64,000 nt of DNA from DAISJI01 sp964559835 (GTDB lineage Bacteria; Acidobacteriota; Terriglobia; Terriglobales; Acidobacteriaceae). Made by a program: the position numbers and the translations under genes. The notes under the pieces were generated by a model. The model saw nothing but the letters and a program-made list of their open reading frames with translations. It had not been told where the DNA came from and searched no databases. Each line of letters opens with the position of its first letter. The stretch's first letter is position 1. The stretch spans positions 124,001 through 188,000 of the forward strand of contig CAZLJE010000001.1 in the NCBI GenBank assembly GCA_964559835.1, written 5' to 3'. Below, piece by piece: positions 33,319 through 41,586 of the stretch.

Positions 33319-33355
33319 TCAGATTTCCAGATTTCCAGATTTCGCAGATCTCCAG
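33319..33355. repeat. Word array (CAGATTTC), right flank of S23-family gene
   Basis: TCAGATTTCCAGATTTCCAG-type units in the opposite sense to 32820-32889. The last unit, TCCAG, touches the ATG of the hydroxyacid dehydrogenase gene. Confidence 0.88.
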
Positions 33356-34438
33356 ATGAGTGTCCGATCCGGTCACCTCAAGCTTCTCATCGTGATCTAT
33401 CACCAGTTCGAGTTGTGGCGGGCGCCGGAGTGGTTTGCGGAGCGGATACAGACGGAGTTTCCGAATATCGAGGTCGTCCGGCTGGACGACTACAAGCGGG
33501 TCGACCGGGAAATACTCGACACGGACATCCTGATGAGCTGGTCGATCACTCCCGAGCAGGTGCGGGCGGCGAAGAAGTTGCGGTGGATTCACTCGCCGGC
33601 GGCAGCGGTACACCGGTTGATGATCCCCCAGTTGATCGAGAGCGACATCACGGTCACGAGCGCGCGGGGCGTGCATGGGCCGGTGGTGGCGGAGCACGTG
33701 ATGGCGCTGGTTTTGGCACTGGCGAAGAGGTTGCCGTCGGCGATGCGGTATCAGGCAGAGAAAAAATGGGCACAGACCCTCCTGTGGAATGAGAGGCCGC
33801 GGCCGCGAGAAATTGCTGGGGCAACACTGGGGCTGGTGGGAGTGGGGAGCATTGGGAGCGAAGTGGCGCGGCTCGCGTCGGCGATGGGGATGAGAGTGAT
33901 CGCGGTAAGGCAAAATCTCACCACAAAGGACACGAAGGAACACGAAGGAAGACAACACCTCACCACAGGGGAAACAGAGGAACACGGAGGAAAACAAAAG
34001 GTCCCTCGACTCGGGCTGACCTCGTCGCTCGAGATGACAAACATTGAGGCCATACTTTCGCAAGCGGATTACGTGGTGTTGGCGGCACCGGTGACGCCGC
34101 AGACGAGAGGAATGATCAACGCGCAGAGGCTCGCGGCGATGAAACCGGATGCGTACCTGATCAATGTCGCGCGTGGGGCGTTGATCGACGAACCGGCGCT
34201 GCTGTCGGCGTTGCGCGAGGGGCGAATCGGGGGAGCGGCGCTCGATGTGTTCGAGGAGGAGCCCCTGCCGGCTGAGTCTCCATTCTGGGAGATGGAAAAC
34301 GTGCTCATCACGCCTCACAGTGCGGCACTGACGGACAGGCTCTGGGACCGGCACTTCGACCTTCTGAGCAACAACCTGCGCCGGTTCATGGCGGGGGAAG
34401 CGCTGCTCGGCGTCGTCGATAAAACGCGCGGGTACTAA
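33356..34438 (+). CDS. D-2-hydroxyacid dehydrogenase with in-frame repeat insertion
   Basis: An NAD-dependent 2-hydroxyacid dehydrogenase, 360 residues from ATG 33356. Family features: HSPAAAVHRLM and SARGVHGPVVAEHV, Rossmann LGLVGVGSIGSEVA, ADYVVLAAPVTPQTRGMIN, catalytic Arg in NVARGALIDE, Glu in LDVFEEEPLP and His in ITPHSAAL. Right after the second Rossmann strand (MRVIAV) the chain has about 44 extra residues (RQNLTTKDTKEHEGR...LTSSLEMTN) before IEAILSQADYV. These are encoded by dispersed repeats that normally sit between genes. The reading frame is kept, so the enzyme may be active, but cofactor binding could be affected. Substrate unknown. Confidence 0.88.
   Translation: MSVRSGHLKLLIVIYHQFELWRAPEWFAERIQTEFPNIEVVRLDDYKRVDREILDTDILMSWSITPEQVRAAKKLRWIHSPAAAVHRLMIPQLIESDITVTSARGVHGPVVAEHVMALVLALAKRLPSAMRYQAEKKWAQTLLWNERPRPREIAGATLGLVGVGSIGSEVARLASAMGMRVIAVRQNLTTKDTKEHEGRQHLTTGETEEHGGKQKVPRLGLTSSLEMTNIEAILSQADYVVLAAPVTPQTRGMINAQRLAAMKPDAYLINVARGALIDEPALLSALREGRIGGAALDVFEEEPLPAESPFWEMENVLITPHSAALTDRLWDRHFDLLSNNLRRFMAGEALLGVVDKTRGY
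33911..34042. repeat. Composite repeat inside a coding sequence
   Basis: Two CACCACA-type modules (33917-33950, 33958-33997) followed by a short TTCGACTCGG element (34000-34040), 132 nt in all. They are in frame within the hydroxyacid dehydrogenase gene and in the same order as the intergenic composite at 31038-31163. Confidence 0.85.
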
Positions 34439-34579
34439 GGTTTACGAGTCAGCTACCCCTTAGACTTTGGTATAAGATTGCGTCGAGGTTGTTTTCCGCT
34501 CTCGGATGGGGTGACCCCGGCCCTGCGTGGCGAGGAGGATTCCGCTGAAACCTGGCCGGCCCAAGGGAGATCTCAGGTA

Positions 34580-36463
34580 GTGCGACTCTTGCAATGGTGG
34601 CAAGCGGCATTTGACGGGCTGGAGAGCCGGCGCGACGATCGCGTCTTTTCCTGCCTGATATCAGTGCTGCTTACGACGAGCGCCCTTGGCATCACGTGGG
34701 CAGTGCCACCGCTACGCGCTCAAGTTCCTGCCGTGGCATTCCTGATCGCGGTTATATTCTCGGCGCTTTTTGGCGGAATCGTTCCAGGACTGCTGTCCGC
34801 GGGCCTGTCGTTATTCCTAGTCAATGTCGTGGTGGCGCCTTCGCACACGAATCCATTTGCCTCGACTCCCCTCGCTGACGTCTCGCGAGCGGTGACCTTC
34901 CTCCTGGTGGCGACGATCGTCAGCGTCCTGAACTTTCAGCGTCGCAAGGCCGAAGATCGCGTACGACAGCGCGAACAGCACCTGCGCCAGATGATCGAGA
35001 ACAGCTCCGATATCATTACCGTTCTCGCGCCAGACGGAACCATCGAGTATGAGAGCCCATCGGTAGAACGTGTGACGGGGCACGCGCCGGAAGCGCTGTT
35101 GGGAAAAAATGTGTTCGAGTTCATTCACGCCGACGACCACGGGGCGGCACGTACGGCGATGGCGAAGCTGTTGGGGACGCCGGGAGGAACATCGGAGCCG
35201 CTCGAGATCCGGTTCCGGAGTTCCGATGGGAGTTACCGCACGATTGAGGCGATCGGGAAGAACCTGATCGAGGAGGCGGGGATCCGGGGGGTACTGATCC
35301 ACTCGCGCGACATCAGCGTACGCAAGCAATTGGTGAGCGAAAAGATGGCGCGGCTGGAAGCGGAGGCGGCGAAACGGCGCTTCCACGACCTGGTACAGGG
35401 ATTGGAACTTGTCGTCTGGGAGGCGAACCCGATCACGCAGGAATTCGCATTCGTCAGCCGGAAAGTGCAGGACATCCTTGGGTACAGTCCGGAATCCTGG
35501 CTGGGGAACGGCTGGAAGCAGCATGTCTTCGAAGAAGACCGCGCGCGGTTGCAGGAATATTGGGAACAAGCAAGTCAGGCGGCGTCCTCGGATTTCGAAT
35601 ACCGAGGCATGAGCGCGAGCGGACGGCTTTTGTGGCTGCGCATCATCACCTATGCGGACCGGGACGAGAACGGGACCGTGCTCCAGCTTCGAGGCTTGAT
35701 CATCGACGTGACCGAGCGGCGGCAGGCTGAGGTGACGCTGCGTCTGACGGAGAGGCTGGCCGCGACCGGAAGACTGGCGGCGTCGATCGCGCACGAGATC
35801 AACAATCCTATGGCGGCGGTCACGAACCTGGTTTACCTGATCGAGAACTACCCGGGCGTCGGCGACCAAGCGCGGCAATTCGCACGCCTGGCGCAGGAGG
35901 AGTTGAAGCGGATGGCGCACATCACCCGGCAGATGCTCGGGTTCTACCGGGAATCGACCGACGCGGGGCGCGTCGGAGTGTCCGACCTGCTGGATGGGGT
36001 ACTCGATCTTTATGACCGCAGGATCAAGAACAGCGGCGTCAAGGTCGAGGTGCGCACGGAACCGGCGCCCGATGTGCACGTGTATGCCGGCGAGATCCGG
36101 CAGGTGTTATCGAACCTCCTGATCAATGCGTTGGACGCGACACCGAGTGGCGGACGCGTCGTGGTCCATGTCAAGGAGGCGCGAAACTGGAGCAACGGCG
36201 GAAGTCGCGGCACACGGATCACATTCGCCGACAACGGTCCCGGCATCCCGGCAGAACTTCGGCGTCGCATCTTCGAGCCTTTCTTCACGACGAAGGGGCA
36301 GAAGGGGACCGGATTGGGTTTGTGGGTGAGCGAAGGCATCGTGCACAAGCATCAGGGAACTCTGCGAGTGCGGAGCACCCAGAAACAAGGCCAGTCCGGT
36401 ACGTGCTTCTCCATCTTCCTGCCGTCGGCAGAGCAGAAAGCAAACGCGACAAGCGCGGCGTAA
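34580..36463 (+). CDS. Membrane sensor histidine kinase (DUF4118-PAS-PAS-HisKA-HATPase)
   Basis: About 627 residues from GTG 34580 (GGGAGA nine bases upstream); a TTG at 34478 would add 34. N-terminal membrane helices follow the KdpD-like DUF4118 pattern (FSALFGGIVPGLLSAGLSLFL, PFASTPLADVSRAVTFLL). Two PAS domains come next (MIENSSDIITVLAPDGTIEYESP; LVVWEANPITQEFAFVSRKV; quoted as motifs), each with a PAC tail. HisKA has AHEINNPMAAVTNL, and the HATPase has NLLINALDATPSGG, FADNGPGIP and GTGLGLWVS. All kinase boxes are intact. No response regulator is adjacent, so it is an orphan kinase. Confidence 0.93.
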   Translation: MRLLQWWQAAFDGLESRRDDRVFSCLISVLLTTSALGITWAVPPLRAQVPAVAFLIAVIFSALFGGIVPGLLSAGLSLFLVNVVVAPSHTNPFASTPLADVSRAVTFLLVATIVSVLNFQRRKAEDRVRQREQHLRQMIENSSDIITVLAPDGTIEYESPSVERVTGHAPEALLGKNVFEFIHADDHGAARTAMAKLLGTPGGTSEPLEIRFRSSDGSYRTIEAIGKNLIEEAGIRGVLIHSRDISVRKQLVSEKMARLEAEAAKRRFHDLVQGLELVVWEANPITQEFAFVSRKVQDILGYSPESWLGNGWKQHVFEEDRARLQEYWEQASQAASSDFEYRGMSASGRLLWLRIITYADRDENGTVLQLRGLIIDVTERRQAEVTLRLTERLAATGRLAASIAHEINNPMAAVTNLVYLIENYPGVGDQARQFARLAQEELKRMAHITRQMLGFYRESTDAGRVGVSDLLDGVLDLYDRRIKNSGVKVEVRTEPAPDVHVYAGEIRQVLSNLLINALDATPSGGRVVVHVKEARNWSNGGSRGTRITFADNGPGIPAELRRRIFEPFFTTKGQKGTGLGLWVSEGIVHKHQGTLRVRSTQKQGQSGTCFSIFLPSAEQKANATSAA

Positions 36464-36467
36464 AGCT

Positions 36468-36502
36468 GACGTAGGGCTCAGGGCTTAGGTCGCAGGGCGC
36501 AC
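36468..36502. repeat. Word array (GGGCTCA / GGGCTTA)
   Basis: TAGGGCTCAGGGCTTAGGTC-type units after the kinase gene. The word family matches those at 4894 and 48781. Confidence 0.7.
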
Positions 36503-36513
36503 GAAGAAAAATG

Positions 36514-36539
36514 CGGACCAGGAACTCGTTCCTGGTCCG
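36514..36539. terminator. Bidirectional terminator
   Basis: A perfect 11-bp stem CGGACCAGGAA/TTCCTGGTCCG with a CTCG loop; A-run on the left, T-run on the right. It lies between the sensor kinase and the convergent M48 protease gene. Confidence 0.93.
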
Positions 36540-36563
36540 TTTTGATTTGATCGATTCGCGTTG

Positions 36564-38276
36564 TTAGTTGGTGCTTCCGTTCGCGGTGCTCACCGAGACT
36601 TTCGGCTTGGCCGCGGCATCCTCGGCGGTCGAGAAGCGACTCACGAAGGGATAGAACGGCGTCACTTCAAACGACATCTTTTCGCGCGCGGAGTTGAGCG
36701 GGACCTTGGTGGCCTTCGCGAAGCTGATGCGGTCGTTCCAGACGTCCAGGTGCACGCGCCCGCCGAGCGGGAGAGCGGCGATCTGGTCGAGGTTTCGCTT
36801 CTCCAGTTGCGGGGTGCCCTGCATGAGCGTGCTCAGACGCAGGCGACCACCCATTTCCATGCTATTGCCAAGGTGCGCACGGAGCAGATTGGGAAGCTCT
36901 CTCTGGCGGTCCTGAAGGGCCTTCAGGAACAACCCGGCGTTGGCGAGCTTGTCCTTGTAAGGCGAGTTCTGGAGAAGTTCGATGGCCTTGGTGTCGGCCG
37001 AGGTCTCGTCGCGCTGGCTGGCCAACAGGCGAAGGCGTTCAAAAACCTTTTCATCTTTGAACAGCATGCGATCGCTGAAGGAATACTTGGTATCGATGCG
37101 ATGGCCGAGGACGATGTGCGCCAGTTCGTGGGCGAGGACGGCTGCGAGGCTGGCCTCATCGGGAAGAACGTCGATGAGGCCGCGGCTGAGCACCACGGTA
37201 TGCCCGATGGACAGGGACTCGAGCGGCGCGGTCAGCAGGACACGGGCGCGGACCTCTGGTTGGATGTCGAGCTTGTTCGTGACTTCCAGGTTGGTGAGGA
37301 CCTGGGTGAGGACCTTGTCCACATCGCCTTCGGGAGCGATCAACCCCGCGCGCTGGAGACGCTCGAGGACGTTGTCCTCCGCCATGCGTTCCCACTCGCG
37401 CTGGGCTTGGACGGGCGTGGAGTCCTGGGCGCTCTCGCTGTGGTCCTGGACCTTGGAATCGACGAGGATTGCGGAGAATTCGCTGCCGCGGTTGATTGAG
37501 GCATCGTCGTAGGCCCAGAGGCGCGTCTGCGCCTTGAAGCGGAGATGGCGCGTGATGCCGAGGCCGTAGGGCATATCGGATTCTTCGCTATAAACGTAGG
37601 CGGGCAGCCAGACGCCAGGCTGGACGTTCAGACGCCAGCTATCGAAGTGCAGGTAGTGTCCGCCAAAGCGCGGAGGCGGACCGTAGCTGCCGTTGAAACG
37701 GACGATGTTGTAATCTTGGTCGTCGGCCCAAATACGGCCTTCGAAGCGGCCGTTACCGCTACCCTTCTTCGGCGAGACATCGATGACGAGGCAACGGACG
37801 TCGCCGACGAAATCGCGGCGGACAAACTTGAAGTCGTAGTGGTTGCGATCGAAGCCCTGGCCATCGACGACAATCATGGACATGAAGCCGAGCGGAACGT
37901 AGTGGATGGAATACACGCTGGTGAGCGTGTCCATCATCTTGCGCAGGAAACCAGCTTCTTTGAGGTAGGAGCGGTTACGCGCGTGGCCGTTGCTCATGTC
38001 GAGGCGACCGAGGAAATACTTGTCCGTATCGGGAACCGCGCCGAGGTCGGCATCGGGCTTCATGTTCTGGATGTAGGTCTCGGTCAACGGTGTGTACTTG
38101 CGCAGGTCGGTCAGGAACTGCTGCTCGCGCGCGGTCACACGATCGACGACCTCGTCGAAGGAAGTCGCAGCCGCATTGTTCTGTGGCGCGAGATTGGACT
38201 TGTCCTTATCGTCGGCGAGGCACGGCAAAACCAGGAAAACGAGCAGCGCCGTCGCCAGGAACTTCACGATCCGCAT
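36564..38276 (-). CDS. Exported M48-family metalloprotease
   Basis: A 570-residue exported protein; ATG 38276 begins MRIVKFLATALLVFLVLPCLA. The first 280 residues are an unassigned domain with beta-rich segments (SIHYVPLGFMSMIVVDGQGF, IWADDQDYNIVRFNG). The C-terminal half carries the zinc protease: SLAAVLAHELAHIVLGH with the HExxH site, and ETSADTKAIELL as the third-ligand region. It is similar in plan to BepA-type proteases but with a different N-terminal module and no TPR block. It follows a TonB-family gene with a 19-bp gap, so both are probably one operon acting on the envelope. Confidence 0.88.
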   Translation of the reverse strand: MRIVKFLATALLVFLVLPCLADDKDKSNLAPQNNAAATSFDEVVDRVTAREQQFLTDLRKYTPLTETYIQNMKPDADLGAVPDTDKYFLGRLDMSNGHARNRSYLKEAGFLRKMMDTLTSVYSIHYVPLGFMSMIVVDGQGFDRNHYDFKFVRRDFVGDVRCLVIDVSPKKGSGNGRFEGRIWADDQDYNIVRFNGSYGPPPRFGGHYLHFDSWRLNVQPGVWLPAYVYSEESDMPYGLGITRHLRFKAQTRLWAYDDASINRGSEFSAILVDSKVQDHSESAQDSTPVQAQREWERMAEDNVLERLQRAGLIAPEGDVDKVLTQVLTNLEVTNKLDIQPEVRARVLLTAPLESLSIGHTVVLSRGLIDVLPDEASLAAVLAHELAHIVLGHRIDTKYSFSDRMLFKDEKVFERLRLLASQRDETSADTKAIELLQNSPYKDKLANAGLFLKALQDRQRELPNLLRAHLGNSMEMGGRLRLSTLMQGTPQLEKRNLDQIAALPLGGRVHLDVWNDRISFAKATKVPLNSAREKMSFEVTPFYPFVSRFSTAEDAAAKPKVSVSTANGSTN

Positions 38277-38295
38277 AAATCCTCCGCCAACCGGC

Positions 38296-39357
38296 TTACG
38301 CCAGTTGGAAAACAATGTGCAGTGTTGCAGTCGAATCCACAGGCGCGCCCCCGCGAGTAGCGGGCTTGAACCTGATCTGTTGCGCGGCGCGGATGGCGGA
38401 CTCGTCGAGTCCGTGGCCCAGACCGCGAACGACGCGGACTACCTGGATCTTTCCCGATGCGCTGAACACGACTTCCAGCAGCACTTCGCCCTCAAGCTTG
38501 AGAGCGCGCGCCTCAGCGGTGTAAACGGGAGTCGGTTTCGATAAGACCTCAGCCGAAGTGAAGTCGGGATGCGTGACTTCACGCGGGCGTGAGGCGGTTG
38601 CGACCGGGGCTGCCTCGTCAAAGCCGGTCGTCTTTACCACCCCGCCGGTGCCGTGTCCGCCGCCACCGGCGGCTGCGACGCCACTACCAAATCCGGCGCT
38701 GACGACTACGCCGCGCGCGCCTTTGGCGCCGCCAGTACCGTTGCCCTGGCCTTCGCCGGCGGGCAGATCAAAACCGCCGACGTGCGCGATGTTCGATGGA
38801 CCGTTGCTAGTGTTCTTGGCAGCGATGCCGTTGGGATCGCCGAAGCCGCCGGTCTGCACCTTGCTGGCGGCAAGAGTGGTCGTTGGCGTTGCAGAGCTGC
38901 CGGTCGTGTTGAATGCGCCCGTCTTCACAATCGGACCAGGCTTCGGTTCGACCTTGGCGACGGTTGCAGACTCGAACACGGGCTTGTCCGCGACCTTGGG
39001 CTTCGCGGGCTCCAGCTTAGCTTGAACCTTCGGAGGCTCGACCTTGGGCGGCTCGATCTTTGGGATATTGACCTCCGCCAGCTTTGGCGGCTCTTGTAAG
39101 ACCACCTTCGGCGGGCGGATCAGCGCGGCTGGAACCTTTTGGATCTCGTGCGGGACAGGTGGGGGAGGGGCAAGAGTAATGACGTAAGAAGAGGTTTTCT
39201 TGATGATCCCGGCGGGCTCAACGATGCCAAGTTGAACCAATATTGCGAGAACAACGCTCTCTAGAAGGAGGCTATAACAAAAATATTTCCAGCGCTTGCT
39301 GGGCGGGTTAGGTAGACCCGCAAACATTAACCCGGAATTTGGAATCTGGCTGCTCAT
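38296..39357 (-). CDS. TonB-family energy transducer
   Basis: A 353-residue protein with a short cytoplasmic N-terminus and one membrane helix (about 25-43, CYSLLLESVVLAILVQLG). A long periplasmic Pro/Lys/Ala/Gly-rich spacer follows (IEPPKVEPPKVQAKLEPAKP, then Gly-rich blocks). The C-terminal TonB domain has PVYTAEARALKLEGEVLLEV, RVVRGLGHGLDESAI and IRFKPATRGG. It would transmit proton motive force to outer-membrane receptors or help position envelope complexes. No exbB/exbD is adjacent. It is co-oriented with the M48 protease downstream. Confidence 0.9.
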   Translation of the reverse strand: MSSQIPNSGLMFAGLPNPPSKRWKYFCYSLLLESVVLAILVQLGIVEPAGIIKKTSSYVITLAPPPPVPHEIQKVPAALIRPPKVVLQEPPKLAEVNIPKIEPPKVEPPKVQAKLEPAKPKVADKPVFESATVAKVEPKPGPIVKTGAFNTTGSSATPTTTLAASKVQTGGFGDPNGIAAKNTSNGPSNIAHVGGFDLPAGEGQGNGTGGAKGARGVVVSAGFGSGVAAAGGGGHGTGGVVKTTGFDEAAPVATASRPREVTHPDFTSAEVLSKPTPVYTAEARALKLEGEVLLEVVFSASGKIQVVRVVRGLGHGLDESAIRAAQQIRFKPATRGGAPVDSTATLHIVFQLA

Positions 39358-39935
39358 CCTCGGTCCCCTACGGCTCGACACATTACAGAGATTGGTTCGA
39401 ACACACCACGTTCCGAAAGTTCATATGGCAAATGTGGTGCCACTCTGGCCGAAGTAACCTCTGTGTGTAACCCAAATGAAAGCAAAGTCACTCGGGAATA
39501 AAGGTGTCAACTAGTAACTGCCGTGTCGGACACCGGGCTGAGGGACGTGGAACAGGGATGCCGAGTTACGGCTGTTCCGTGCCCCTGTTGGTGCGTTTGT
39601 GGGCACATCATACCAGCAACTTGGAATGTAAGTAGCTGGAATGGGAAGAAAAGATGCCCTGGAAATCTCGAAAGTAACGGTCTTTATTGCTGAAATATTT
39701 AACAGCGGTTTGACAGTAGATTTCGCCGGCGAAAAGGCGCCAGAATCAATCCATGTTGCACACGGAAATCCGCGCGCACGGTGGGTTTTTCACGGGAGGC
39801 AGAGACATACGGCGGAAAATATTACTCGCAGTGAGTAATGAAAGACGCCACCGGAGCGCGATGACGGAAGCGGGAAATGTTGCGCGACTATCGTCAGTAT
39901 CGGTACATTGGAGCGTCGTAATCCAAGGAGAAATC
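39358..39935. other. Intergenic, 578 bp, longest gap in the window
   Basis: Between the TonB gene (minus) and a small basic protein (plus). It is less GC-rich than the surroundings. A stem GGAACAG/CTGTTCC (39549-39555 with 39572-39578) encloses 16 nt. I see no convincing coding frame, no word array and no known riboswitch; an RNA gene cannot be excluded. Confidence 0.4.
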
Positions 39936-40130
39936 ATGACCGCTCCCAGCCGTAATTCCGAGATCCGCCGCCGCCGCGCCCGCAAAGACAAGGTCGCAAA
40001 ACTCCGCCTCCGTTACCGCAAGGCCGGGTCGTCGAAAGAAAAAGACGACATTTTCGAGAAGGTGAAAGGGATGTCGCCGAGCATCACGCGCGCGCAGTTC
40101 GAGGAGCCACTGAACAAGGGCAAGGAATAG
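39936..40130 (+). CDS. Small basic protein (DUF6800-like)
   Basis: A 64-residue, highly basic protein starting at an ATG with AAGGAG five bases upstream. Sequence blocks: SEIRRRRARKDKVAKLRLRY, then KAGSSKEKDDIFEKVKGMSP. Resembles a small uncharacterised family of Arg/Lys-rich helical proteins (DUF6800, from memory). Probably nucleic-acid or ribosome associated by charge. It lies 33 bp before a YjbQ gene, perhaps in one transcript. Confidence 0.68.
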   Translation: MTAPSRNSEIRRRRARKDKVAKLRLRYRKAGSSKEKDDIFEKVKGMSPSITRAQFEEPLNKGKE

Positions 40131-40163
40131 GGCACAGGGCTTAAGCCAGAACGCGAGACGTCG

Positions 40164-40577
40164 ATGAAAGTCCTCACTGAGTACCTTACCTTTGAGACCA
40201 AAAAGCACCGAGCCTACGTTCATATCACGCCGCAGATCGAGACGCTGGTGAAAAAGAGCGGCGTGGCGGAAGGCATGGCGCTCGTCTCGGCCATGCACAT
40301 TACCGCGGGCGTTTACGTCAACGACAATGAGCCGGGCCTGATCGAGGACATCGACACCTGGCTCGAAGGCCTGGCGCCGTTCCGGCAGCACTACAAGCAC
40401 CACCAGACGGGCGAGGACAACGGCGACTCCCACCTCAAAGCGCTACTCATCCATCACCAGGTCATCCTGCCGATCACGGCGGGCAAACTCGATCTGGGCA
40501 CGTGGCAACGCGTGTTCTACGCCGAGTTCGACGGGCAGAGACTGAAGCGAGTGATCGTAAAGATCATGGGCGAGTGA
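40164..40577 (+). CDS. YjbQ/UPF0047 family protein
   Basis: A 137-residue cytosolic protein of the UPF0047 (YjbQ) family: GMALVSAMHITAGVYVNDNE, LIEDIDTWLEGLAP, YKHHQTGEDNGDSHLKALLI and LPITAGKLDLGTWQRVFYAEFDG. The invariant His and Asp/Glu residues of the presumed metal-binding active site are present. E. coli YjbQ has weak thiamine phosphate synthase activity, but the physiological role is not settled. Length is normal. Confidence 0.92.
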   Translation: MKVLTEYLTFETKKHRAYVHITPQIETLVKKSGVAEGMALVSAMHITAGVYVNDNEPGLIEDIDTWLEGLAPFRQHYKHHQTGEDNGDSHLKALLIHHQVILPITAGKLDLGTWQRVFYAEFDGQRLKRVIVKIMGE

Positions 40578-40738
40578 ATCGTCTGGACATCTGGGACATC
40601 TGGAAATCGGGACATCTTGAGTTCGGATGATCTAGTCATTGACTCGTACGAGGGATGTGTTCGGATTTTCCGATTTCCGATTTCCGATTTCCGATTTCCG
40701 ATTTTCAGATTTCCAGATATCTAGATTTCCAGATTACG
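40578..40738. repeat. Mixed word arrays (GGACATCT, TTTCCGA, TTCCAGAT)
   Basis: Three different words in sequence: GGACATCTGG units (about 40583-40618), TTTCCGAT repeated about five times (40659-40703) and TTTCCAGAT units (40706-40735). It shows that one gap can hold several word types. Confidence 0.8.
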
Positions 40739-40828
40739 CGCGAGGTGGCAGAACACACGCTGGTGTGACATGCGTCCTGTTGCCAAATCGGCGGCCTTCC
40801 TAAACTGGTAGGGAGATGGGAGGGCCCA

Positions 40829-41290
40829 ATGATCCAGGCCAGAGTCACACTTACGCAGCCACAACGGTCCACGCGTCAGTTCGTCGCTACGACGGGCAGC
40901 GGGCACCACATTCTCCTCGACGACAACAACGGGAGCACGGGCGCCAAGCCGATCGAACTGGTCGCGGCTGCACTGGCGGGGTGCACGGCGTTCGACGTCG
41001 TCAATATCCTGCGCAAGCAGCGCCAGGACGTCACGGCGTATGACGTGTTCGTCGAGGCGGACCAGGCCGCCGAGCCGCCGGCCGTGTTTACGCGCATCCG
41101 CATCCGGCACATGGTGACCGGGCATGATGTCGATCCGATGATGGTCGAGAAGGCGATCCGGCTGTCGGAAAAAAAGTATTGCGCCGTTGGCAACATGCTG
41201 AACAAGACAGCCGCAATCGCGACGACCTACGAGATCATCGCCGAGAAGGCGAACGTCGACGAATATGCGATGGCGGTAGGCAATCGGTGA
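40829..41290 (+). CDS. OsmC/Ohr-family protein
   Basis: A 153-residue OsmC-fold protein. The two redox cysteines are present: Cys in ALAGCTAFDVV and Cys in EKKYCAVGNML. The N-terminal beta sheet has GSGHHILLDDN and the core helix has KPIELVAAAL. OsmC/YhfA-type proteins reduce organic peroxides or bind lipid-derived ligands. It most resembles the YhfA-like subgroup with KKYC. The last residues (VGNR) are encoded at the edge of a word array. Confidence 0.93.
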   Translation: MIQARVTLTQPQRSTRQFVATTGSGHHILLDDNNGSTGAKPIELVAAALAGCTAFDVVNILRKQRQDVTAYDVFVEADQAAEPPAVFTRIRIRHMVTGHDVDPMMVEKAIRLSEKKYCAVGNMLNKTAAIATTYEIIAEKANVDEYAMAVGNR

Positions 41291-41316
41291 TCGGTAATCG
41301 GTAATTCGGTGATTCG
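41276..41316. repeat. Word array (ATCGGTA) reaching into the OsmC stop
   Basis: GCAATCGGTGATCGGTAATC-type units overlap the final codons and the TGA of the OsmC-family gene, so the array supplies the C-terminus. Confidence 0.7.
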
Positions 41317-41586
41317 GAGTTGAAGTCGTACTTCCTGCCTTGCCGAAGACGGGACTCCTGCGCCCCAGCATTTGTCTTCCTCATCGTTGGGCACCCACAG
41401 TCTTCTGATTTCCTGTCCGGCTCGAACGAACACGTTACTGCCGAACATGAACGTTCGGTGGCGTCCGAACCCTGGTACATGTCCCAGCCGCGTGTGCCGT
41501 TGTCATCCGTAATCTGGTCGGAAGTTGCGCGCGATGAGACCTTACCGGTGCACGTCTCCCCTGCTGCTTCGATCACGGAGGACACG

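Noticed and set aside
32820..33355. CRISPR array considered for the tandem words
   Set aside because: Units are 7-8 nt and contiguous with no spacers of constant length; no cas genes.
34817..36079. Minus-strand 420-codon frame opposite the sensor kinase
   Set aside because: Antisense shadow with no domain; kinase boxes on the other strand are complete.
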